A stretch of 64,000 nucleotides of DNA from Meghimatium bilineatum (Eukaryota; Mollusca; Gastropoda; Stylommatophora; Philomycidae), in NCBI GenBank assembly GCA_034231615.1, contig CM067318.1, positions 40,269,237 to 40,333,236 on the forward strand. The letters are read 5' to 3'. Made by a program: the position numbers and the translations under genes. Positions 15,101-27,700 of this stretch are shown piece by piece. Position 1 is the first letter of the stretch. Each line of letters opens with the position of its first letter. The notes beneath the pieces were generated by a model. That model saw only the letters and a list, made by a program, of their open reading frames with translations. It was not told the origin of the DNA and ran no database searches.

Positions 15101-18100
15101 CATCATCTTCATTTTGAAATGAATTTATTACTGCCTTCACTAAGTCTGCTTTATCTCTTCTCAGCAATGTGCTATGGCCGCATTGCCTGCCAATAAGTTG
15201 GCTCTCTCGTTTCCTCTGACCCCAGCATGACCAGGGCAGTATATCCATGTAATGCTCTGGACAACTGAGTTGTTCAATATAAAATATAAATAATAATCAA
15301 ACTGTCAGAGGATATCCGACAAGGTGGAAAGTGCTATAGTAACAAAAATAACAAGCTGAAATATAATATTGTCATGGAATTTTATATAATTATTCATGGA
15401 AAAAAGAAACAGGAAAGAGAACAACAGGTAGACTAAGACTACAATGACATTTTACAGAGATGCTGTTGTAAGACCATCTCATTGTATTGACTGTTTTGTG
15501 TGTTTATTTCTAGTTCATTTTGTTTCTTGATAAAGTTATCTACTGGACCATAATGTGGAAAAAGTCTTTGTTCCTTTGTTTTGCGTTATCGCGTTTTGTG
15601 GTATATATGGTCGTCAACATTCACATTTAATCTTATGCAATCATAGTGTCTCATTATATTCTATTTATAGCTGGTCTCATTTTTTGTGTGTGACAAAGAT
15701 GACTAACCTTCTCCAAATACCATCCTGACAATGCTCCTTTCCCATCATGCCCAATTCGAACCTTTTGAAGCTGGCCAATGTCTGGAGCCTCAACCTATGA
15801 ATATACAAATGTATAGTATATAATAATTTTGTCTTTCACTCTCGTATGTAATCAAAACCAAATTCTGTGTGATTTTCTCTGGGGAGTGTTAAGTATGTCA
15901 TGCTATCATTTAATTTTGTGGCTTTTATGTCTAGAACATCCAATTTCTACACACTTTTAATTCAGGAAAGCTTCCCTAGCCTGTGACAGCCTTCATATCT
16001 ATTGCTAAGCAACCAGTGTATATCAACTCTATGCCATGGCAGTTTATCACCCACTATGCCCTTGAACTTTGCAGGCAAAACATGTCCCTGAGTAGCAGTT
16101 TCCAAGAAATGATATGCAGAGATTTAGACTTGGGTCAACAGCGTCTATCTCTTACGAGGTGTCCTCTGTAAGGGAACCTGTCTCATGTAAATAGACAGTT
16201 AATTTCTCCCCGTACTCTTGGATACTAAACTATTCTTCATCTGTGAACCTGGTTCTAGTTTAGGAAATGCTCAATCACAAAGTTGAACTTTGGTTGGTTT
16301 GCTCTCTTTACTGAGATTTTGATCATTATCATTGTGAAAACTTTATTCATCTTGGCGCTTCTACACAAAGTTTATGGACTGGGACAATATTATTTTGATT
16401 GGTGGGCCTGATACTGCTGCCTCTCTGCATCATAGCACAACACAGTACTGATGCTAAACCTGGGCTTGCACAAAAACAACGATATACCCTTAGCACCCTG
16501 TATAGAACCTGTAGCAATCTGAAGTCGATATATTTCAATAAATGTAATCTAGCGATAGAAACACAGTCGACAAATGTCTACATCGAGGTAGCCATTTGTA
16601 GTCATGGACAACAATCATCCATATTTATTTCCCATCATACTCTTATAGTAAGTGTGTGCTAGAGTCATTATTCCTTAGTTTTCTGTAGCAATATAAATAC
16701 ACAGTTGTAATTTATTTAACATTTCACATTTGGAAGCCGAACTGCCCAGGCATAGATTTGGTGCAGCCATTTTTTGCTATTTTTTCTTGGATTATGATTA
16801 AAACAAAAGGACAAATTTTAAAGCTTTAGTGTTTCAGTTACTGTAAATGAATGTATGGTGTTTTAGAGAGATGTTTATACTATTTAATAGTGCTGTCATT
16901 TATGTCATTTATGACGAGGAATTTGAGGATTCATGTTTTCTACAACTAGGTCTACGCATGAACTGGACGCAGTAAGTTCTATGTGTGCGTTTGTCCACAT
17001 TCTTGATTTTGGATGTACACAGCATAACACTGACACACACAAGAAAATAACATCTCCAAATCATATCCAGCATCCATTTATCTCTATTGTCTCAGAATTT
17101 GAAATCAATAAATCAAAATGTTACGCCAGAAAAGCAAGAAGTCATAAAAAATGGCAGGTGTCCGAGGAAATATGCGCTATTTTTAGGTGGTCTGCTACAG
17201 GTTAATACAATTGATGCATTAAAATAGCAGTTAAAATATATATATATAAAATACTCCATTTTTTTTATGATATAGTGTGGTAAGTATGATAGTGTAGCAA
17301 GTATGATAGTGTAGCAAGTATGATAGTGTAGTAAGTATGATAGTGTAGTAAGTATGATAGAGTGTGATAAGTATGATAGTGTGGTAAGTATAATGTTATA
17401 ATTAAATTTAAGGTTAAATCACATATCATATGCCTACATAATTTTTTGCCTATTTCTGAAATGTGGATGAACTTAAATATCATGCACAGGTTCATTCCAA
17501 GTTTATTATAGTGCGCAGAGTGTTCATTCCATTAATGAAATTATGTCACTAGCAGACCATGTTGCCAGAAAGCAAAAATGGCTAATGTTAGTGGAGATTA
17601 AATTATGTCATAATTTAATGTCGTGAATGCATATCAGGGGAGAAGGGATAATCCTAGAGTTAGGGAGGGGGTGGGTGTTAGGGGTAGGGTTAGACCTAAT
17701 CCTAACACACACACACCCCACCCCTCTCCTAACCTCTATTCATCTGTGTCTAAAGGGAGACAGAAGCTGTGATTATGCCATGATTTAATGCTATGAATGT
17801 GCAGCATAGATGAAGGGATGATCCTAGAGTTTACAGGGGGTGGTTGTTAAGGGTAGGATTAGACCTAATCCTAACACTAAAATCCATCCCACTCCCCTTA
17901 AACTCTATAAATATGTGCCTCAAGGGATATAGAAGCTGTGTTGCTTCCTTATCATCTGAAGACATCGATAGCCATTTCACTTATAGAAATGAACAGGCAG
18001 AGTGACATCACAAACTACTGAAAAACCACAATAAGAGATATATAAAAAAAACTGTGATTGTATCAAATTTAATATTAGTACTAGTAATGTCAAACATAAT

Positions 18101-21100
18101 TTTAGGATTCAACTTAATATTGGAACTAGTAATGTCAAACATAATATTAGGATTTAATTTAATAATTCATAATTCTGACCTTGAACTTATCCACTTGACC
18201 TTTCTCAAAGTTGTCTGTCTTATTTCTCAGACTGATTTCCTGAGTCCTGTTTTCTTTTCCATACATCTGGATGAACACATTAGAATCTGTTCCAGCACCA
18301 GACTTATTTCCTGTCCACACTGTAATCTCGTACGGTATTGCTGTGTGCAGAAATAAATATTTAAAAAAATACTGTTCACTACTGAATTTAACTCATAGAA
18401 TTTGCAGCATGAAAACCACATTTTGTGCAAAGACTACTATTTAAAGCAACTTTAAGTGGCTTCAGGTAACAGGTGGCTTCTAGGAAAAATAGGTATACTT
18501 CAAGTTGAGTCTTATATTTTAAGAGTTTAAAAAGATGCTGTGTCATGATTGACATGGCAATTTGTGTTAAGTTTTCTTCCCCTGACAGTGAATGAAGGAA
18601 GTGAGCTGTAGCTTCCTTAAACTTTAATGAATTTTAACAAAGGATCATCATTTTTAGTTAGTATACAGCCTAACCCTGGGTTGCTGTTCATCCATCACAA
18701 GTGATAGCCTAATGACCATTTGTTACATCCACTTTTGAAAATTCAATTAGAGTTATGTCCTTGACTATGAGTTCGTAGATGGCTAATGAGCCCTATTTAA
18801 CCCTGGGTTACTATACCTCTGACATTGCTATACAGGGTGTCTATGAAATTCTTTGAATCATTTACATTGTGAAGAATTTCAGTTATCGGTAAGTAAAATT
18901 AACTACTTTTACCATCAAAGTTTCGCTGTCAGGTCATAGCAACATATATTTAATGCCAAAGATGATATTAGAAAAATAATAGGAATAAAAGGGTACTCAC
19001 TCTTATCAATGTTCTGTTTACTGGATGGTTCCAGTTCTACTTCCAGCATGTTCTTCTCTGACAACCATTGATGGCAAGCAAAAGTGTAGTGCTCTCCCTT
19101 CGATGGTAAATCGATGCCAACTTCATCTAAAAGCCAAGCAGAGCCAAGTCCACTGTTGTCATGACCAATTTTAATTTTTTTAATCTGAACAACAAGAGCA
19201 CACAAACAGAAGAATTATCATATTCTACATATTTTTATATGTATTTAGAATTGCGAGAAATATGGACATATAAGATTCTAAGTGCAAGAGCATAGCTGAA
19301 GATATAAAACTCAAAACATAGTATCCACTCTTATTTGTATGTAATGTTATACCTCGGTGGTCATAGTTCTCTGAATAAACATCTCAAACTCTTATTTATC
19401 CACTCTTATTTATATGTAATGTTATACCTTGGAGGTCGTGGTTTACTGAATCACAACCTCTATTATTTTTCTGGTCGAAAGCTATGATATAACCAAATTG
19501 GACTCATGTCTTCAGTTGAAAGGAGTGAACACCACTGTAACATAGAGGTATAAATTAAATAAGAATTATTATTTTTATGTAATGGTTTAGAAAGATTAAT
19601 AATAGAAGGCAATGTTCCAGGAAAGAGAACAAGAGGCAGACCAAGATTATGATGGACACATGGCATCGAAAACCTTCTGAACATGACACTGGAAGAAAAT
19701 GGGCAGCTTGCACAGAACTGAGACGTATGGATTGATCTATACTTATCAGTGAGGACAACGTTTTGTAAAGGACAAGTCACATAGAGAGATTTTTATGCAT
19801 TTGAAAGTTGGAAATAAATCAAATTTACAAAGACAAAGTAAATATGATTTATTAAAAAATCAAATTTACAGAGACAAAGTTAATATGATTTATTAAAAAA
19901 AATCAAATTTACAGAGACAAAGTTAATATGATTTATTAAAAAATCAAATTTACAAAGACAAAGTAAATATGATTTATTAAAAAATCAAATTTACAGAGAC
20001 AAAGTTAATATGATTTATTAAAAAAAATCAAATGTTTCCGAAAGAGAAATATTTGTATAATACTTGAAACATATCCTGTGCACAACATTGCTTTTCAACT
20101 GCTGTTAAATATGTTAGTGCTACCAACACATCCAAACACATCAGACAGATTATCCTGTTTAAGTATGAAAGTTTACATTTATTATCACTCACATCGGACA
20201 GTTTATTCTGTTTAAGTTTGACAGTTTACATTTATTATCACTCACATCGGACAGTTTATTCTGTTTAAGTTTGACAGTTTACATTTATTATCACTCACAT
20301 CGGACAGTTTATTCTGTTTAAGTTTGACAGTTTACATTTATTATCACTCACATCGGACAGTTTATTCTGTTTAAGTTTGACAGTTTACATTTATTATCAC
20401 TGACATCGGACAATTTATTCTGTTTAAGTTTGAAAGTTTACATTTATTATCAATTACATTTTTCATTAAGTATTCTCTTTTTTCTCTGTATATCATTGTA
20501 TTATTAGTAGTAGCCTTGACATATCTATTTCCTTTCAGTTCCTGCAGCACACAGGGCTGCAACTATCACTCTCTAAATGATTTATGTGCTATGCTGTCCT
20601 CTTCATCTGTGCTTTTAGTTCATTTAACAATTATTTTTTCATACAAAGTTTTTTGTCAGAAGCTCTATGTTTGCTTTCATCTCTGTCCATGAAGTTGTTC
20701 TTATTCCTCTTTGTTCTACATGATAATCCCCAGGGATTGCTCCCTATTCCTCTTTGTTCTACATGATAATCCCCAGGGATTGCTCCCTATTCCTCTTTGT
20801 TCTACATGATAATCCCCAGAGATTGCTCCCTATTCCTCTGTTCTACCATCACATGATAATCCCCCAGGATTCCTCCCTATTCCTCTAAGTTCCACTTACG
20901 CATGATAATCCCCAGGGATTGCTCCCTATTCCTCTGTTCTACCTTCACATGATGATCCCCAGGGATTACTCCCTATTCCTCTATGTTCTACCTTCACATG
21001 ATAATCCCCAGGGTTTGCTCCTATCCCTCTGTTCTACCTTCACATGATAATCCCCAGTGATTGCTCCTTATTTCTCTGTTCTACCTTCACATGATAATCC

Positions 21101-24100
21101 CCAGGGATTGCTCCTTATTTCTCTGTTCTACCTTCACATGATAATCCCCAGGGATTGCTCCTTATTTCTCTGTTCTACCTTCACATGATAATCCCCAGGG
21201 TTTGCTCCTATCCCTCTGTTCTACCTTCACATGATAATCCCCAGTGATTGCTCCTTATTTCTCTGTTCTACCTTCACATGATAATCCCCAGGGATTGCTC
21301 CTTATTTCTCTGTTCTACCTTCACATGATAATCCCCAGGGTTTGCTCCTATCCCTCTGTTCTACCTTCACATGATAATCCCCAGTGATTGCTCCTTATTT
21401 CTCTGTTCTACCTTCACATGATAATCCCCAGGGATTGCTCCTTATTTCTCTGTTCTACCTTCACATGATAATCCCTAGGGATTGCTCCTTATTTCTCTGT
21501 TCTACCTTCACATGATAATCCCCAGGGATTGCTCCTTATTTCTCTGTTCTACCTTCACATGATAATCCCCAGGGATTGCTCCTTATTTCTCTGTTCTACC
21601 TTCACATGATAATCCCCAGGGATTACTCCTTATTTCTCTGTTCTACCTTCACATGATAATCCCCAGGGATTGCTCCTTATTTCTCTGTTCTACCTTCACA
21701 TGATAATCCCCAGTGATTGCTCCTTATTTCTCGGTTCTACCTTCACATGATAATCCCCAGGGATTGCTCCTTATTTCTCTGTTCTACCTTCACATGATAA
21801 TCTCCAGGGATTTCAATCAAGGCTAGGATTCTGAATAAACACAAATAGCAACAGACAAATTTAAACTGGATGAACAGCTAACATTGTTAAATATTGAAAA
21901 TGTCAATGTACCTTTCCAATGTCCTGAGCTTCAAATTTAAAGAGATCTGTCTTTCCTTTCTCAAACTTATTTACAGAGTTTTCAGATTGGTGGAGCTGCA
22001 AACTACCAGTGTCACCTTTAGTGCCGAATATTTTCAAGAACACGTTTGCATCAGTTCCTGCTCCAGTCTCATTGCCAGTTTTGATTGACACATGATATGT
22101 CGTGGCTGGAAATCATAAATGTACAAATAATTATGCTAAATGATGCTTGTTAAATTACATAAACATATTTTTTAAATTGACATGTTAAATACATGATAGT
22201 CCTACACATTAAACTATCACGTGGTTAACATGTTGAGTCATGCATGAAACTATCACGTGGTTAACATGTTGAGTCACGCATGAAACTATCACGTGGTTAA
22301 CATGTTGAGTCACACATGAAATTATCACGTGGTTAACATGTTGAGTCATGCATGAAACTATCATGTGGTTAACATGTTGAGTCACACATGAAACTATCAC
22401 GTGGTTAACATGTTGAGTCACACATGAAATTATCACGTGGTTAACATGTTGAGTCATGCATGAAACTATCACGTGGTTAACATGTTGAGTCACACATGAA
22501 ATTATCACGTGGTTAACATGTTGAGTCATGCATGAAACTATCACGTGGTTAACATGTTGAGTCACACATGAAATTATCACGTGGTTAACATGTTGAGTCA
22601 CACATGAAATTATCACGTGGTTAACATGTTGAGTCACACATGAAATTATCACGTGGTTAACATGTTGAGTCACACATGAAATTATCACGTGGTTAACATG
22701 TTGAGTCATGCATGAAACTATCACGTGGTTAACATGTTGAGTCACACATGAAATTATCACGTGGTTAACATGTTGAGTCACACATGAAATTATCACGTGG
22801 TTAACATGTTGAGTCATGCATGAAACTATCACGTGGTTAACATGTTGAGTCACACATGAAATTATCACGTGGTTAACATGTTGAGTCATGCATGAAACTA
22901 TCACGTGGTTAACATGTTGAGTCACACATGAAATTATCACGTGGTTAACATGTTGAGTCACACATGAAATTATCACGTGGTTAACATGTTGAGTCATGCA
23001 TGAAACTATCATGTGGTTAACATGTTGAGTCATGCATGAAACTATCACGTGGTTAACATTTTGAGTCATGCATGAAACTATCACGTGGTTAACATGTTGA
23101 GTCATGCATGAAACTATCACGTGGTTAACATGTTGAGTCACACATGAAACTATCACGTGGTTAACATGTTGACTCATGCATGAAACTATCACGTGGTTAA
23201 CATGTTGAGTCACACATGAAATTATCACGTGGTTAACATGTTGAGTCATGCATGAAACTATCACGTGGTTAACATGTTGAGTCATGCATGAAACTATCAC
23301 GTGGTTAACATGTTGAGTCATGCATGAAACTATCACATGGTTAACATGTTGAGTCACACATGAAACTATCACGTGGTTAACATGTTGAGTCATGCATGAA
23401 ACTATCACGTGGTTAACATGTTGAGTCACACATGAAACTATCACGTGGTTAACATGTTGAGTCATGCATGAAACTATCACGTGGTTAACATGTTGAGTCA
23501 CACATGAAATTATCACGTGGTTAACATGTTGAGTCATGCATGAAACTATCACGTGGTTAACATTTTGAGTCATGCATGAAATTATCACGTGGTTAACATG
23601 TTGAGTCACACATGAAATTATCACGTGGTTAACATGTTGAGTCATGCATGAAACTATCACGTGGTTAACATGTTGAGTCACACATGAAATTATCACGTGG
23701 TTAACATGTTGAGTCACGCATGAAACTATCACGTGGTTAACATGTTGAGTCACACATGAAATTATCACGTGGTTAACATGTTGAGTCATGCATGAAACTA
23801 TCATGTGGTTAACATGTTGAGTCATGCATGAAACTATCACGTGGTTAACATTTTGAGTCATGCATGAAACTATCACGTGGTTAACATGTTGAGTCATGCA
23901 TGAAACTATCACGTGGTTAACATGTTGAGTCACACATGAAACTATCACGTGGTTAACATGTTGACTCATGCATGAAACTATCACGTGGTTAACATGTTGA
24001 GTCACACATGAAATTATCACGTGGTTAACATGTTGAGTCATGCATGAAACTATCACGTGGTTAACATGTTGAGTCATGCATGAAACTATCACATGGTTAA

Positions 24101-24760
24101 CATGTTGAGTCATGCATGAAACTATCACGTGGTTAACATGTTGAGTCACACATGAAACTATCACGTGGTTAACATGTTGAGTCATGCATGAAACTATCAC
24201 GTGGTTAACATGTTGAGTCACACATGAAACTATCACGTGGTTAACATGTTGAGTCATGCATGAAACTATCACGTGGTTAACATGTTGAGTCACACATGAA
24301 ATTATCACGTGGTTAACATGTTGAGTCATGCATGAAACTATCACGTGGTTAACATTTTGAGTCATGCATGAAACTATCACGTGGTTAACATGTTGAGTCA
24401 TGCATGAAACTATCACGTGGTTAACATGTTGAGTCATGCATGAAACTATCACGTGGTTAACATGTTGAGTCATGCATGAAACTATCACGTGGTTAACATG
24501 TTGAGTCATGCATGAAACTTTCATTTGGTTCACATATTTAAAAAAATATTTATCATTCTTTGTAACAAAGAAACATTTATAAAACCACAATACATTTCAT
24601 TTGTGTAGTGTTCACTGTGCTATGTGATGGTTTAACAACATTCATGAACATTTGTCATGGGAGTTTATATAGGATGTACACAACTATGGAAATATTCTTT
24701 CTTTAATTCATTGAATTCTCATACTCCTGCGTTTTTTGTGTGTGTTTGGTGTGTGGTGTG

Positions 24761-24791
<31 letters not shown>

Positions 24792-27700
24792 GAATGTGTG
24801 TGTTTTTGTGTGTGTGTGTGTGTGTGTGTGCATGTGCGTGCGTTGTGTGTGTGAGAGTTCATGTGTGTGCACATGTCATGGTTCACATAATAAATAATGC
24901 ATGAAACTATCATCTAGTTCACATGTTCAAACAACAAACTTACTGCTCAGCATCTGCGCCCCACTAGCTGTAATCTCTCGTTCTATCTGCCCATCATCTT
25001 CATCTTCTGCTAGCCAACGGTTACAGTTAAACGTTACTTCCTTTTGATCATTCTTTGGATCTTTCGGTACAATAACCACTTTGTCCAGGAACCAACCAGC
25101 CCCAGTACCCTTGCCATCATGACCAATTCTGATTTTTCTTAATTTGCTCAGTGTCACAGCTTCAATTTCAAATTCGTCTGTCTAATTAAAAAAATTAAGA
25201 TTCAAATAAAGTACTGTACTTCCTTATATACCTTTTCATAATAAGTGTGCAGCTACTCATGAATATAACACACAAATATAACACACATTGGTCTAAAGAT
25301 GTTAACATGACAATATACTTAAAAACAGAAGTACATAATAATTATACATATCAATTTATTTAGGTACTTGGAAGGGATTCATATGAAAAACATAGAAAAT
25401 GTTCCAACTGGGTTTCCATAAATGACATATTGGGGATTTCCCCTTGAGTTAGATGGCATCATGAGACTCTCCTAGATGATCTCATTTACATTATAAATAT
25501 GTGTAACTGTCTGTAACCTACATACTTCAGAGATTGTGGTGACTGGGTTGTTACCAGAACCACAATTTCCACTCATTTTTTTATGGTTGTGAAACTCATA
25601 TAACCAAATTGGACGAAAGTCTGTGGTTAAAAGGGGGGGGGGATTAACTCACCATAAGAGGTAGGCCTACATTTTACTTACCGGTAACTGAAAATTTTCA
25701 CAATGTAAATGATTCAAAGAATTTCATAGACACCCAGTATAGCAATCTCAGGGTTAGGATTAGCATCTCAGAGGTATAGTAACCTAGGGTTAAACAGGGC
25801 TCATTAGCCATCTACAAACTCATAGTCAAGGACATAACTCTAATTGAATTTTCAAAAGTGGATGTGACAAATGGTCATTAGGCTATCACTTGTGATGGAC
25901 GAACAACAACCCAGGGTTAGGATTAGCATGTCAGAAACTAGAGTATAGGCCTAATAACTCTGGATTAGAATGAGCTTGTTAGAAGTATGGTAATAAAGGG
26001 TTAGGATTAGGATTAGCATGTGAGAAACTAGAGTATAGCAATAAAGGTGTAGGATTCAGATTAGCATGCCAGAAACTAGAGTATAGCAATAAAGGTGTAG
26101 GATTCAGATTAGCATGTCAGAAACTAATGTATAGCAATAAAGGTGTAGGATTCAGATTAGCATGTCAGAAACTAGAGTATGGTAATAAAGGGTTAGGATT
26201 ATGATTAGCATGTAAGCAACTAATGTATAGCAATAAAAGGCTAGCATTGGGATTAGCATGTCAGAAACTAGAGTATAGCAATAAAGGGGTAGGATTAGCA
26301 TGTTAGAAACAAGACATGCACCATCAATGACTTTTCACTGTTAATAAATGACTATGAGTCAAGTATAAAGCCATACACCTAATTCTGACACAATTAACTA
26401 ATATTTTATTGATGGATTGGTCTATATATTCTGTGGGAATGCTGTTGAAACATTTCCTATGTTTTGCATATGAATTCCTTTCATGAACCTTAATTAATAT
26501 ATATATATATAAACATAAATACATTTTTCATACCTGTCCTTTCTCAAACTTGTTCCTGTTTGTCTTAGAATGCTTGAGCATGCGATTTCCAGTATCACCA
26601 AGGTCACCAAATATGTTGATGTACACATTAGCATTTGTACCAGCAGATGCTTTCTTACCCGTGTACACTTGAACTGTATAGAGTACCACTGGAAAATAAG
26701 ATTATTTGTGTCAGATAAGAAGAGGTAGATAAATTTTCAATGTGGAGAGAGGGAGAGGTACCGGGTAAGATAGTCATTCTCTTGTTTAATGTTTAATTCT
26801 CTCTTTGTGAGGAGAAAGGCGATGAATTTCTGTGCAAAAAATTGTTAGGGAAAGGATTTTTACCCACCATTTGGCTGCATTCCTGGTACTAAAGTGATGT
26901 TTTGATTTGCTAGAGAGGGTGAAGTGTTTGATTTCTCCTTCTTCTACCTCCCAACTACTAACTTGAGGATAAGACACAAATAGTAATTGGTAAACAATCC
27001 CATTCTTTGTGTGTGAGTTGAGTTTCTTCCTTTGCAAGACTTAAGAACTGCATTTTCATCTTTACAGAGCCTAAAGAATTTAAGACACATGAGTTAGGGA
27101 AGGAACACAGTAAGGAAGGTAATTGGCCACCTCATCTAATAGTTACTGTGGCTTAGTACATGAAGAGTTACTTTGGTTGCTGACGGCAGATGGCTGCCAA
27201 GGGACAGACCTACCTTAGAACATCTAAGCAAGACCTGTAGATACTTGGAAGGGAGATGTTTGAGAGGGGATCAAGCCTTTATTGAGCAAATAAAACATTG
27301 AAAAAGTAAGAAAAGGGCTAGCAACTACACCAACCTATCTCGTTATGAATGTAATTAATAAAAACGTGTTTGCACATATGTCTGGCTATATTCCACACCA
27401 TTGAGGCAGATGGGAACTACATATTAAGACATCCTCATAGGTTGTATGTCAAGAAAATCACAAATCAAGAATGAAGAAATAGCTTTTCATACAAAGCTAT
27501 TTTAACTACTTATTTCTGGCAAATCGTTAAAACATGCATAATAGCAGATCACTTCTGCCTATGGTTTGCAAACATCAGCAGACTACCATCAGACAGCATA
27601 CCAAAGCAAGCTATGTTACACAGATACAGTGAAGGCAGACCTAGAGGCCAACCACGAAAACGATGGACCACTGAAATAAAAGAGGCGACAAATTCCACAA

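Noticed and set aside
22209-24590. 793-codon minus-strand ORF
   Set aside because: The 36-bp unit is 12 codons, so a frame stays open without selection. Exons on both sides splice together perfectly across it.
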